Shown here piece after piece: positions 34,476-46,100 of a DNA stretch of 64,000 bases; position 1 is the first letter of the stretch, and every line of letters begins with the position of its first letter. This DNA comes from an uncultured Eubacteriales bacterium. GTDB lineage: Bacteria > Bacillota > Clostridia > UBA1381. Both the position numbers and the translations under genes were made by a program. The notes below the pieces were generated by a model, which worked only from the letters and a program-made list of their open reading frames with translations, was not told the origin of the DNA and made no database searches. The stretch spans positions 12,661 through 76,660 of the forward strand of contig CAJKHT010000004.1 in assembly GCA_905199755.1 (NCBI GenBank), read 5' to 3'.

Positions 34476-37400
34476 TTGAGTATGAAAAAATGGAAATATA
34501 TAAAACGTCTTGCGTCAATGCTTTGCATATTTTCAATTACGGCATCATTGGCGGTAAGTCCCGCAAAGGCGGCGGAAACGGTTAAATTTAACTATAAGCT
34601 GGGTATGGATTCCGATTCTCTGTTTGATACAATGTACGGCTACAGCGGAGGTACGAGCGAATCGCCGTCACAGCCGAACCTGTCAAAATCATATGTTGAG
34701 GGAAAATACGGAAAAGCTTTGCAGATAACATATCACGGATTTAAAATAAACAATCCGGCAAAGCGCTATAATGCATATCTTTTTAAATTCAAGCAGTCGG
34801 ACATAACTGTGGGAAACGAAACGATGAAAATGCTTGACCTGCTGCGTGACACAAATACCGTTTCCATGTATGTGCATACTCCCCAAACCGTTGACCATAC
34901 GGGCAGCGGTGCGGCGGCAAGCCGTACTCTTGAAATGATGTTTGAATTTGCAGCAACGGACGGAAACAAAAAATATTCCAAGAAATTCCAGCTGCCGAAC
35001 ACAGGCGAATGGGCATATATAAGCCTGCCGGTAAATGTGTTCACGGGTAACGGCACAAATATGAAGGACGGAATACAGGGGGATAATTACACTTCTCTTA
35101 CAAGCATGTCAATATCATTTCCGTATAAGGACTATTTCGGTGCAAATCCCGATGATTCGACATGGGATACTCCGTGGGACGAACCGCTCATTATTGACGA
35201 GCTGCTGTTCGACCGATCAACCGATACGGAAACGGCTGTAAATCCGCCGTCATCGGGTGAGGAGGCATATCACGAGAATGCCAATCTGAAAGCGCTGTAT
35301 GTGGACGGAAACGAAGTCCCCGGTTTTGATAAAAACAGCGAGGTAAATGAAGCGGCGCTGCCGGGATATATAAAGCCGGAGGAAATAGCGGAGCATTTCA
35401 GCGTTGAGCCGGAGGCAACGGAAATAAAAAAGACAAACACAAATCAGGCGATTACGGGAGCAAAATGTGAGCTTTCGCTGCCGTCATCACTGCCCGGACA
35501 GGGTACCGTAACGGTAACGAGTGCGTCGGGCAAGGCGAAAAAAACGTATAAAATTAATTTTACTCTCCGCAACGGCATAAGAGTGCAGAACAATAAAATA
35601 AGCGGAGACATTTCCGGCACTCTCACAATTCCGATTGTGAACGAAAGCGCCTCCGAAACCGAAAGTGCAGCGGTTATTGCCGGAATTGCCGATAAAGACA
35701 GCGGAGCTGTTATACGTGCGTACACCTCGGAGGAAAAGAGCATGGCACCGGGAGAAAGCGCCGATTTCACAATACGCGGAGCTGTAAATGAAAACGAAAC
35801 GGTACAGTTTTTTACGGTAAACAATTTGTCGGAGCTGCGCCCGGCTGCCGCTCCGTTCGTGCTGCCGTATGAAGAAATAGGAACTGCCCTGAGCAGCGGC
35901 GAATTAAGCGCGGTATCGGTACGGTTTTCGGAAAAAAGCGGTGTGCTCAGCGTCAGTGCGGCGGCAAAAAGCGGCGGCGGACTGATTGTGATTAAATCGG
36001 ACGGCAAAATCATCGGTGCAAGAGCCGCTGCGGTAACGGACGGCATGATAAATGAAGATATACCGATTGACAGCGTAAACAGCGGCGAGATGAGCGTAAG
36101 CATTATTTTCGGAGACAACAAAACCGACAGAAGCTTTTATTATGCTTCTGCCGAAGAAATTGACGAGTGTATTGCGGAATACAAAAGCATTACGGAATCG
36201 GACGCAGCCGCATTTTACGCAAAGTACGGAAAAATACTGAATGTTCCGTCCGAGCTGTGGGATATGCTGACCGAAAGTGAAAAAATATCCGTTTTGGTCA
36301 GTGCGGACAAAAATGTTACGGATATTGACGAAATACGCAATGCGGTCGGCAGAGCGGCGGTTTTGCAGCTGGTGAATAAATGCGATGTTCGCATTCTGAC
36401 AAAGCTGTTTAAGGAGTACAATGACATTTTATGCTTTGACACATCAGCGGATTTTTATGCCGAATATGTCCGCGATAACGTTTCAAAGGTGCTTGAAACC
36501 GTATCAAAAAACAGATATGAAAGTCTGGAAGCGGCGGATAAAGCGTTTTTTGACAGCGGATTTATATATGCGGTAAACAGCGTAAGCAATTATACGGAAA
36601 CGGGAAAATTGCTTGAACAAAACCGGGAGCGTATCGGCAATTCGTTTGATTATGCAAAATACAACTCACTCACCCCGGGCGAAAAAACGGAATTTTTATC
36701 ATATCTGAGCAAAAGACAGATAACATCGTTTGCCGATTTAAACCGTGCGCTTTTGGAATACAATCAAAATCAAAGCACATCTTCGCCGAGTGTATCGGGC
36801 AAGGGTGACGGCAGCGGAACAATTGTCCCGGGCGATACTTCAACCGCAAAAGCACAGGAGGAAAATTCACTTCCGGCACAGAAAACGGTTTTTGGTGATG
36901 TACCTCCGTCCCATTGGGCATACGGAGCAATACAGGCACTGTACGTTTTAAAAATTGCCGACGGTATTTCGGACGGAGTTTTCGGAGCGGATAATGCCGT
37001 TACGCGTGAGCAGTTTGTAAAGCTTTTGTCGGGTGCGGCGGCATTGAATGAAAATGAAGCTGCTGCCGCAAGGTTTGATGATGTCAATCCCGATGAATGG
37101 TATGCGGCATATATAAATTCCGCGGCGGAGGCAGGAATTGTCACAGGTGTTGAAGAAAACGTATTCGGTGTGGGAAAAAGCATTACGCGTGAGGATATGG
37201 CGGTGCTTATAGCGCGCACGCTCACGGCAAAGGGAATTACACTTCCTTTAAGCAGCGGTGCGAAATTTGATGATGATTCAGATATTTCGGAATATGCAAA
37301 AAGAAGTGTGTATGCATTAAAGGAGCTGGGACTTATTGCCGGCATGGAAGGCAATATGTATAAGCCGAAGGAAACGGCAACCAGAGCGCAGAGCGCAAAG

Positions 37401-40121
37401 CTGCTCTACGGTGTATATTCGTATATTACCACAGCGGCAAAGGAAGAGATTGAGGAATACGGCAGATTATATAAAAAGCTGTCCGCAACAGGACTTGTAA
37501 AAAAGGCAAAAAATGCGGACGATATTGTAAGCCGCGGCGAATTTGCAGCGGTGATGGCGGCATTTATGAATAAAAAGGACAATGTCTTTTCAAACGGTGA
37601 GGTAATGTATGCCGATGTGCCGCCGGGTAGCGTTTACTATGATGATGTAATGTATCTTTATGCAAAGAACATTATATCGGGAAGTATGGGCAGCTTCAGC
37701 CCGGAGGCTCCGATAACGGTTTCGGATGCACTGTCGATGATTGTAAAGGCGCTGGGCTATGGCGAGCTTATGAAAACAGAGGGTATAACCGATTACAATG
37801 CGGCGGCGGTAAGATATAAAATTATCGAGGATAATTACGGCGCATATGATTCTCCGATGAATTTTGAAACGGTTATGAAGCTTATAGACCATGTCAAGGA
37901 CGTGAATGTCGTAAAAGCCGATTTGTCGGGCGCGTCACCGTCCTATGCGGTGACAGAGGAAACCGCACTGTATTACTATCACGGTATCCTCACGGTAAAG
38001 GGAATTTTAAGGAGCGCCGGTGTGCGTGCAATAGATTCCGGCTTGAAAACAAACAGCAATACGGCAGGAATAGGAGATATGATGTATGACTGTGCCGACA
38101 CGGAGATATATAAAAATCTCGGCTGCGAGGTAAAGGGTTATTACAGGGAAGATGAAGAAATCCTGCTGTATGCGGAGGCAACCGAAAGAAACAGCATTGT
38201 TACGGTAAGCAAGGAGCAGACGGAGTCCTTTGAACAGTCAAAGCTGTATTACTGGGACGGAGCATCAAAGCGCAGCATCGAAATTCCGAAGAGCGCACGT
38301 CTTATGAAAAATTACAGCTGCATCTCAAAGCTGACGGAGGACGACTGCAAAAATGCGGAGGAAATAATTTTAATCGACAATAACAGAGACGGCGAGTACG
38401 AGGCAGTCAATATAATAAACGAAAAAACGTACTTTGTAAACCAAATATCTGCGGAAAGCGGAAAGATTTACGATTATTATGAAAATACTCCGATAACAAC
38501 CGACAGCGGTATTGTGTTTAACGTTTACGATATTAACGGAAACGCGATTAGCATAGGCGATATAGGCATTAATGATGTGCTGTCGGTACAGGCGGACGAT
38601 GCAAACGAAAGCTGTGTGATATATGTTTCAAAACAGCGTGACGAGGGTACGGTAAAGGAAACGGGTACGGAAAACGGAGACCGCTATGCACGTATAGGGG
38701 ACAATAAATATATCGTTGCCGATAATGTTGCGGAAAGTGCCGCGGAGGTTAAAAAGCTCACGACCGGCACGGGAGTTACCGTTTATCTCAATCACAGAAA
38801 CAAAATTGCGCATGTTCTGTACAATTATAAATTCTCCGATTTCGGTTACGGATACATTGTAAAAACAATGACCTCCGATTCGGGTGAGGATCTGCTTGTG
38901 AGAATGTATGCGGCAGGCGGCGGTTTGGAAAATGTGACGCTTTCATCAAAGGCAACGGTAAACGGTCAGAGGGCGACAACGGCACAGGCTCTGGAGGATA
39001 TTCTTAAAAACTCCAACACCGATACAACAAGTGTCAGCCAGCTTGTGAAATTCAAAAAGAATACGGACGGCAAAATAAGAGAGATTAATACCGCCGACTA
39101 TGTGGACGATATTGATTTGTACACAAGCTCTGCCGAATTTACAAGGTATCATGACCTTACGGATTCATATTATCATATGCTTTACAAAGCATATGTGGGT
39201 TATGTGAGAATGGCTGATGATACGCTTATAATAAACGTACCGTCAGACAAGTCCGACATGAACAACAAGGATTCATACGGAATTATGCAGTTTGCGGACC
39301 TGACATCAGGGACACATAAACGCGTTGAGATTTACAATATGTCTCAGGATAAAACGGCGGGAATTGCCGTTATCCATTCATCTTCGGCGGGCGGTTATGA
39401 GCTCAACAGCAATTCCACGTCCATGGTTATAAAGAATATCGGCGAAACGCTTGAGGACGGCGAAACGCGGACTCTGCTTACGGTTTTGTATAACGGCGAG
39501 GAAAAGGAATACATGCTGGCGGAGGACTGTTCGCTGCAAAAAGAATATTCAAACAACGGAAAAACAGCCGTCAGTGTATTGGATAAGGGCGACGTTATCC
39601 GCGCCGGATTTAACGGAAAGGGCGAGGTGTGCGATTATCATAAAATATTTGATTTAAGCAATGATGATGATCCCACAATCGTGAGCCGCGGCTTTGAGGC
39701 AGAAAATGCATCGGAGTACTACGGCTCGAAAAGAAATATGATAGCATATTCGGGAAATGCAGAAAACGGCAATGACGATGTCCGCTGCGGCAGACTTTGG
39801 GAGGGAAACAATAACAGCGCATGGTTCCCCGGAGTGAAATGCTCGTTTGAATTCGGATATGCAAAGGAGGTTCGCAACAATACCGTAATACTCGGTGTAT
39901 ATCCCGGAAGCGATGCCGATAATAAAGGCAGCGCCGACAGGTATCTGAATCTCAAAAACAGAAGAGTCTATATTATAGACGAGGTAAAAGATGAAGTAAA
40001 GCTCGGTACACCCGAGGATATAGTATCGGCGCAGTATTCGGGTGAGAGCGGAGCAAGCAGAATAATTGCGGAAAGACACAGTGATGTTGCGTCATGCATC
40101 ATAATAGTAAAGAGGAGGTAA
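34476..40121 (+). CDS. Giant S-layer homology surface protein
   Basis: At 1881 residues this is the largest gene here. It has a signal peptide (to about AKAAETVKF), a jelly-roll-like module (about 40-250, ending IIDELLFD), a cadherin-like small domain (about 268-365), Ig-like and helical parts, then three SLH repeats in the middle (about 803-985: FGDVPPSHWAYGAIQALY, RFDDVNPDEWYAAYI, KFDDDSDISEYAKRSVYAL). A degenerate SLH-like stretch (ADVPPGSVYYDDVMYLY) and a long C-terminal half shared with the next protein follow. It probably anchors the glycan machinery to wall polymers. TTG at 34476 has better ribosome-binding spacing than ATG at 34482. Confidence 0.85.
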   Translation: MSMKKWKYIKRLASMLCIFSITASLAVSPAKAAETVKFNYKLGMDSDSLFDTMYGYSGGTSESPSQPNLSKSYVEGKYGKALQITYHGFKINNPAKRYNAYLFKFKQSDITVGNETMKMLDLLRDTNTVSMYVHTPQTVDHTGSGAAASRTLEMMFEFAATDGNKKYSKKFQLPNTGEWAYISLPVNVFTGNGTNMKDGIQGDNYTSLTSMSISFPYKDYFGANPDDSTWDTPWDEPLIIDELLFDRSTDTETAVNPPSSGEEAYHENANLKALYVDGNEVPGFDKNSEVNEAALPGYIKPEEIAEHFSVEPEATEIKKTNTNQAITGAKCELSLPSSLPGQGTVTVTSASGKAKKTYKINFTLRNGIRVQNNKISGDISGTLTIPIVNESASETESAAVIAGIADKDSGAVIRAYTSEEKSMAPGESADFTIRGAVNENETVQFFTVNNLSELRPAAAPFVLPYEEIGTALSSGELSAVSVRFSEKSGVLSVSAAAKSGGGLIVIKSDGKIIGARAAAVTDGMINEDIPIDSVNSGEMSVSIIFGDNKTDRSFYYASAEEIDECIAEYKSITESDAAAFYAKYGKILNVPSELWDMLTESEKISVLVSADKNVTDIDEIRNAVGRAAVLQLVNKCDVRILTKLFKEYNDILCFDTSADFYAEYVRDNVSKVLETVSKNRYESLEAADKAFFDSGFIYAVNSVSNYTETGKLLEQNRERIGNSFDYAKYNSLTPGEKTEFLSYLSKRQITSFADLNRALLEYNQNQSTSSPSVSGKGDGSGTIVPGDTSTAKAQEENSLPAQKTVFGDVPPSHWAYGAIQALYVLKIADGISDGVFGADNAVTREQFVKLLSGAAALNENEAAAARFDDVNPDEWYAAYINSAAEAGIVTGVEENVFGVGKSITREDMAVLIARTLTAKGITLPLSSGAKFDDDSDISEYAKRSVYALKELGLIAGMEGNMYKPKETATRAQSAKLLYGVYSYITTAAKEEIEEYGRLYKKLSATGLVKKAKNADDIVSRGEFAAVMAAFMNKKDNVFSNGEVMYADVPPGSVYYDDVMYLYAKNIISGSMGSFSPEAPITVSDALSMIVKALGYGELMKTEGITDYNAAAVRYKIIEDNYGAYDSPMNFETVMKLIDHVKDVNVVKADLSGASPSYAVTEETALYYYHGILTVKGILRSAGVRAIDSGLKTNSNTAGIGDMMYDCADTEIYKNLGCEVKGYYREDEEILLYAEATERNSIVTVSKEQTESFEQSKLYYWDGASKRSIEIPKSARLMKNYSCISKLTEDDCKNAEEIILIDNNRDGEYEAVNIINEKTYFVNQISAESGKIYDYYENTPITTDSGIVFNVYDINGNAISIGDIGINDVLSVQADDANESCVIYVSKQRDEGTVKETGTENGDRYARIGDNKYIVADNVAESAAEVKKLTTGTGVTVYLNHRNKIAHVLYNYKFSDFGYGYIVKTMTSDSGEDLLVRMYAAGGGLENVTLSSKATVNGQRATTAQALEDILKNSNTDTTSVSQLVKFKKNTDGKIREINTADYVDDIDLYTSSAEFTRYHDLTDSYYHMLYKAYVGYVRMADDTLIINVPSDKSDMNNKDSYGIMQFADLTSGTHKRVEIYNMSQDKTAGIAVIHSSSAGGYELNSNSTSMVIKNIGETLEDGETRTLLTVLYNGEEKEYMLAEDCSLQKEYSNNGKTAVSVLDKGDVIRAGFNGKGEVCDYHKIFDLSNDDDPTIVSRGFEAENASEYYGSKRNMIAYSGNAENGNDDVRCGRLWEGNNNSAWFPGVKCSFEFGYAKEVRNNTVILGVYPGSDADNKGSADRYLNLKNRRVYIIDEVKDEVKLGTPEDIVSAQYSGESGASRIIAERHSDVASCIIIVKRR

Positions 40122-40125
40122 CGGT

Positions 40126-43104
40126 ATGGATATATTAAAGAAGCTTGCGGCGGTAATTATTGCATTGTCGCTTACTGCCGCACCGTTATCGGCATATGCG
40201 GCGGCAAATTTTGATGATGACGGAAACAGAACGGAGGAGGAATTGCCGGACGGAGCCGCAGAGGACAACCGCCCCAAGCATGAGCTTGACAATCCCGACG
40301 ATGCCTATACGGAGGATTTGGAATATAAGGAATACATACGTCTTAAAACCGAGTACAACGAAACGGTAAACAAGCTTTCCTCACTCGGAATATGGCACGG
40401 TGCGGCAGGCGGCGAGCATACCGATACAATCAGTGCGGAGGATTTTTGTAAAACAGTATGCAGCTTTGCGGATATGAACGGACTTGGCTATGAGGAAATA
40501 CATTCCATGGGCTATGACGGAGGCATGCTTGATACTCCCGAAAGCCGCGTAACCTTTGCAGCCGCGGTGCGTATATTCGTAAACGTGCTGGGCTACGGTA
40601 CATTTGCGGAAAATGTCGGCGGCGGTGACGATGCATATTTATCGGTATGGAACAGATACAAAATATCATCGCGGATTTTTGAGCAGTCAAAGGAGCTTAC
40701 GCTGTTGGATGCGGCTCATTTAACCGATGATGCCCTTGAAGCCGAGGTTTATAAAAAAAGCTATTCCGGCGGAAGAGCGGTATGGGAAAGCTCCGGCAAG
40801 GAAGCGATAGAGTACTTTAAGGATATAAGATATGTAAAGGGTATTGTGCGCTCGGCGGGCGAATACAGTATTGACAATACGGAAACGCCTAATCGGGTAA
40901 GCATAGACGGCAGACTGTTCGGCATGGGAAATGCCGATTATATGCCGAAGCTCGGCTGCCGTGTGTGCGCATATTACAGAGCCGATGATGACGAGCTTTT
41001 GTATATGAGTATTCTTCCGAACAACAGCAGTATTACAATTGACGGCGAGGATATCTTCGACACAACGGATTTGCGCATACGCTACAATGACGGCAAAAGC
41101 GACAGAAGCATATCCGTTGCCGGCGGTGCGGCAGAGGTATTGAATTATATGTCCGCAAAGAAATTTGCCGGAAACGATCTGGAAAAGTGCGATTACATAA
41201 CTGCCGTAGACAATAACGGTGACGGAAAATATGAGGTTATATTCGTGTTCCGCTATGATGTAATGGTTGCGGACAGGGTATCGGTGAATGAAAACAAAAT
41301 TTACGGCTTGTATAACGATACGGAAAACTATACGCTCGATATAGATTTTGAAAGCCCGGATACAAAGCTGTTTGACAGGAACATGAACCCGGTAGACAGC
41401 AGTTATATCATTTCAAATTCGGTTTTGTCGATAGCGAAAAACAACGAAAAAACACGTGTAATCGTGAGCAATCTTACCTACAGCGCAAAGGTCACAACTG
41501 CCGAGCCGGGCGGATACGGCGAGGGACGCGTGTATTGCGGAGAACGTGAATACGGCTACAGCACAAACGGCGATTATTGCAGCACAAAGGTAAAATCGGG
41601 CAGAAAATATACATTTTATCTGGACTACAGGCGCCGCATAGCAGGCGTGAAAGAGGAAACGGCGGACGAAATCAAGTACGGGTATCTGATATATGCATAT
41701 GATTCAACCCCGGAGGGCGGCGAGTGCGTAAAGCTGCGCATGCTGCCGTATACCGGCGAGCTGGACGATTTTGAAACGGCAAAAAAGGTTGTTATTGACG
41801 GTGCAAGCCGTAAGGGGACACTGAATATAATCAATACTCTTGCGGAGTCGGTACAGAAATGCCGTGAGGAAAAACAGAATACGGATGCCGATTATCAGCC
41901 GCAGACGGTAATGTCGGGAACGGTTGTATATGTGCGTGAGCCTGTGCTTTACAAAACCGATGATGACGGACGGGTAAAGTATATCGATACGCCGTATACC
42001 TCACAGGCAGAGTACGGTGACGGAGAAACCAATATTTTCAAAAGAAAAACGCTGACCTATTATCCCGATTTTTCAAAAAAAGCCGCAGGGCAGAAAGCCG
42101 GCGGAACATTTTTAAGAAATCTTATGGCATTCTCGAACAACAACGGCTCGGCAACAGCGGTGGATAACGGCACAAAGGTGTTTGTCGTGCCGGTAACAAA
42201 CGACCTCGGAAGAATAAGAAATGCCGATAATTACATAAAGAGCAATCTTGCGTATTTTAAGGACTGGCGCAGTTATCCCGAAACGGGTGACCAATATACG
42301 GAGCTTAACAGAATAGATGCGTATAATCTTAACGAGGAGCGCGTTGCCGGAATTATTGTATACAGTAAATCCGTGGATGCTGCCGAAAATATTGATAAAA
42401 CCGTACCGCTGACGGTTGTTTCGGGCATAGGCAAGGCTCTTAACGATGACGGCATGGAGGTCACAAGGCTGTGGGGCTATCAGGGCAATTCCGAGGTGTA
42501 TGCAGACCTTGCGGAGGACGTATATCTCACAAAAGCATATAACGGACCGGACGGGACAAAAATCACGTCAACGGTTAAAAAAGGCGACATCATAAGATAT
42601 ACGGTCAATTCGCGCGGTGAGCTGGCGGATTATGTGAAAGTGTTTTCATTAAGAGATGAAGATGATCCCGATTATGTAAAGCAGGGGAACGAATACGGCA
42701 GCGGTGCCGATCCCGCAACGCTCAACAAGACGCTTATAGCGGTTTCCGACGGAAAATATGCCGCTAACGGCTATAATACCGCACATATATACGATTCTGC
42801 CGGAAATTACAATTTCGGAGCAAGCTACCGTGTTGTATACGGAAGTCTGGCATATAAAAACGGAACAAATCTTGTTTTAAGAACACTTACGGACACCGCC
42901 TACGGAAAAACGCAGAGTACGGAAATTGCCGATTTCACGGGCTTTAATGTGCTTTGCATTGACGAAGCCGCCGATAAGGTGTATGTTCCGTCAGCCGATG
43001 AGCTTTTGAGCGAACGTGGTGCCGGAAACGATGCATCAAAAATAATAATGCACACGGAGGGCGGAAAACAGCGCCAGCTGATTATTGTTAAGAGATCGAA
43101 ATAA
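40126..43104 (+). CDS. Secreted paralogue of the giant SLH protein (no clear SLH repeats)
   Basis: The 992-residue protein has a signal peptide (MDILKKLAAVIIALSLTAAPLSAYA) and starts 4 bp after the SLH protein. Its whole length parallels the C-terminal half of that protein: (V)KGI(L/V)RSAG, LGC(E/R)V, YYR(E/A)D(D/E)E, DNN(R/N)DG(E/K)YE, VYL/FYLDYR+, VKKGDVIR-like positions (KGDIIRYTVNSRGE versus KGDVIRAGFNGKGE), and the final IIxxxxxxxxxxIIVKR. The N-terminal 160 residues look like decayed SLH sequence (SRVTFAAAVRIFVNVLGYG). The function is unknown; it is likely a structural partner of the same surface complex. Confidence 0.8.
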   Translation: MDILKKLAAVIIALSLTAAPLSAYAAANFDDDGNRTEEELPDGAAEDNRPKHELDNPDDAYTEDLEYKEYIRLKTEYNETVNKLSSLGIWHGAAGGEHTDTISAEDFCKTVCSFADMNGLGYEEIHSMGYDGGMLDTPESRVTFAAAVRIFVNVLGYGTFAENVGGGDDAYLSVWNRYKISSRIFEQSKELTLLDAAHLTDDALEAEVYKKSYSGGRAVWESSGKEAIEYFKDIRYVKGIVRSAGEYSIDNTETPNRVSIDGRLFGMGNADYMPKLGCRVCAYYRADDDELLYMSILPNNSSITIDGEDIFDTTDLRIRYNDGKSDRSISVAGGAAEVLNYMSAKKFAGNDLEKCDYITAVDNNGDGKYEVIFVFRYDVMVADRVSVNENKIYGLYNDTENYTLDIDFESPDTKLFDRNMNPVDSSYIISNSVLSIAKNNEKTRVIVSNLTYSAKVTTAEPGGYGEGRVYCGEREYGYSTNGDYCSTKVKSGRKYTFYLDYRRRIAGVKEETADEIKYGYLIYAYDSTPEGGECVKLRMLPYTGELDDFETAKKVVIDGASRKGTLNIINTLAESVQKCREEKQNTDADYQPQTVMSGTVVYVREPVLYKTDDDGRVKYIDTPYTSQAEYGDGETNIFKRKTLTYYPDFSKKAAGQKAGGTFLRNLMAFSNNNGSATAVDNGTKVFVVPVTNDLGRIRNADNYIKSNLAYFKDWRSYPETGDQYTELNRIDAYNLNEERVAGIIVYSKSVDAAENIDKTVPLTVVSGIGKALNDDGMEVTRLWGYQGNSEVYADLAEDVYLTKAYNGPDGTKITSTVKKGDIIRYTVNSRGELADYVKVFSLRDEDDPDYVKQGNEYGSGADPATLNKTLIAVSDGKYAANGYNTAHIYDSAGNYNFGASYRVVYGSLAYKNGTNLVLRTLTDTAYGKTQSTEIADFTGFNVLCIDEAADKVYVPSADELLSERGAGNDASKIIMHTEGGKQRQLIIVKRSK

Positions 43105-43141
43105 AAGGTTTACCGCTTTATGCGGAGAAATGGAGCGTAAG

Positions 43142-46100
43142 ATGAAAAAAATATCCGGAGTTATTCTGATTTTGTGTATGCTTGCTTTTGCATCGGCAGG
43201 CTGTCTTGCACAAAGCGAGGAAATAAGAGTGGACGGAAATCGGCTTGTGACGGATAACGGAGATATTACACTCAGGGGTGTTAATATCCCCAGCCTCGGC
43301 TGGGGCATGGCGGAGCATCTTTATGAGTCCGCCATAGAAATGTTTGATTCATGGAATGCGAACATTATACGTGTGGCGGTTCAGCCGAAGTACTGGAATA
43401 ACGGCTCAACCGAAGAAAAAGGTGAAAGCGCGGGCTTGAGTGCGGAAAAATACAGAGAATATGTCGATAATCTGATTTCGCTTGCGGCGTCAAGGGGCAA
43501 GTATGTTCTTCTGGATTGCCATACATATGTCATGCCGGTGCAGGAGACCTATGACTTCTGGCTTGAAATGTCACAGCGCTACGGCAATAATCCGACCGTA
43601 ATCTTCGGACTTCTGAACGAACCGCATGATATAAAACCGCAGAAATATAATGAGAAGACCTCATCATGGGAGGCGGATTCGGAAACAAACACCTGGGAGG
43701 TATGGAGAAACGGCGGATACATTTCCATGAACGGTGAAGTTGTAAAAGCATACGGACACCAGGAGCTTGTCGAAGCAATCCGCGACAAGGGAGCGAAAAA
43801 CATTCTTGCCGCAGGCGGACAAAACTGGGCATATGATATTTCGGGAATTGCAAACGGCTATGCACTCACCGACTGCGGCAGCGGAAATGATATGTCAAAG
43901 TCGGGAAACGGAATAATATACGATACGCATATATATCCGTCAAAGGGCAACCGCGACAGCTGGGACTATTATATCGGACAGGTGCGTAAAATTGCTCCGG
44001 TCATTGCCGGAGAATGGGGCTGGGACGGCTCCGACAGTACCGTTACGGGCAACAGCACATCAATAAGCTCTGTCTGGATGCGCCAGCTTATAAGATGGAT
44101 GGACGATGGTTACGGCGGCTATGGCGGCGTTCCGCTGAACTATACGGCATGGAATTTGCACATGAAATCCAGTCCGCGAATGATAACCGACTGGGACTTC
44201 AAACCCACCGCATTTAACGGAGCATATATAAAAGAACATCTTTTAAGCACAGAACCGACCGCAAATATGAGCGGCGGCGAATACATAAATGATTTTACCG
44301 ATGATGTGTTCAGAGGTTATTCAAATAACCGCACATCAACAATGGTATCGGACGGCAGACTCAGCATGACATATAAGGCTGACTATTCGGCGCTTATGTA
44401 TCTGCCGCTCGAATGGGATTTAAACGGTGTGCAGCGGCTTTCAATGGATATATCGGGACGTGCCGGGGATAAAATCAACATAGGCTTTTACTGTACCGAT
44501 ACGGAATACTGGACAAAAGAGATTGAGCTGACGGGCGCGGGACAGCATGTGTCAATCGGTGTGGATGAGCTTACGATAGAGGGAAATCCCAATACCGACG
44601 GACTTTTAAAGGGAATATATGCAATAGCCGTAAAGGGTTCAACATCGCAGGACGGCACACTCACGATAGATAATGTGAAGATAGAAAAATCTTCAAATCC
44701 GTCAATATCCGCTCCGAAGCATGAATATGCCGATAACGGCAGAGACACGGTATTTGACATTGACAATACAAACTTTGCATCGATGAAAAACTACAAAGGC
44801 CCGGCATCAAGCTCGTATTTTAATTCCGAGATTGTCGATACGGAGGGCGCGGACGGCAATACAACAAAGGCAATAAAAATCTCGTATAACCGTAAGGACG
44901 GACTTTACGGAGGAAATACAACGCTTAACTTCGGTGATATAAGAGTACCGAGGGACACAAAATATTTTTCGATATGCGTAAAAAGCTCCGGAACATCACA
45001 GCGTCTCGATATAAGCGTCGGAGGTACGGGAGTACAGGTTGTAACGGCTGCCGGTGACAGTGAATGGCGGCAGTATGTGTTCGACCTTTCGGACGAGCTG
45101 CTTAATCCCGATGAAATGACATCGGTTGTTGTAAATACAGGATATAAGCTTGAGGATTACTTCTTTATTGATAATATCTCGCTTACGAGGGATTATCCCG
45201 AAAAAACGGCGGCATATCAGTACCGCGAGGCAAAATACGGCTTTGAGCGCGAATGGTCATGGAAACGCTATCCCGTTATGAGTACTCAGAACGGCACCGA
45301 CGGCGACAGTATAAGCGCAAATATAATAAACGACGGTTATCTGTCCCCGAAAGGCTATGCGGTTACGTATAACCGTACCGGCGGTGAAATGTCAAGAGCG
45401 GTGGTTGACTATAAATCTTCATCGGACTTCTTCAAATCGCGTCCGACGATAAAGGACGATATGTCATACGGAACCGATCTGGTGTTTTATGCAAAAACTC
45501 TGACGGGAGAGCAGAATATAAGCGTCTCGCTTATAGATCCCGTTTATGAAACATACACAAATGAAGTAACCGTTCATCTGTCGGGCGAGGGCTTTAATGA
45601 ATACCGCATACCTCTTGATGAGTTTTTAATATGCGACTGCAATATCCCGATAAAGCCGGGACGGATGAGAGGAATACGAATCGGCGGTGCGGATAAAAAT
45701 ACCTCCGGCAGCTTTGTGATTGACGATATTAACATAACAAATAAAGCCGAGGTTTCAAAAAACGCGTACTATGATACCGTTTACTTCAATGATTTTGACA
45801 ATGACGTGTTTGCGGAAGGAGAATGGTCGGCAACGGGAACGCAGACCGATACGAAGTATTTTAAAGCCGAAAAAATAAGCAGCGGCGGATACAAAAACAG
45901 CGCTGCATTAAAGCTTGATAATTTATGGGGAACATCGGCGCAGACCGTAACGCTTACCAACGGAATACCGGATAACTGGGATATGAGCAGGGTTCTTTGC
46001 GTCGGAGCAATGACAAAAGCGGAAAATATCGCATACGGTGCAAAAAGATTTCCTCAGACGGGCAAAATCAGACTTGACCTTTATAACGGCGATATGCTCA

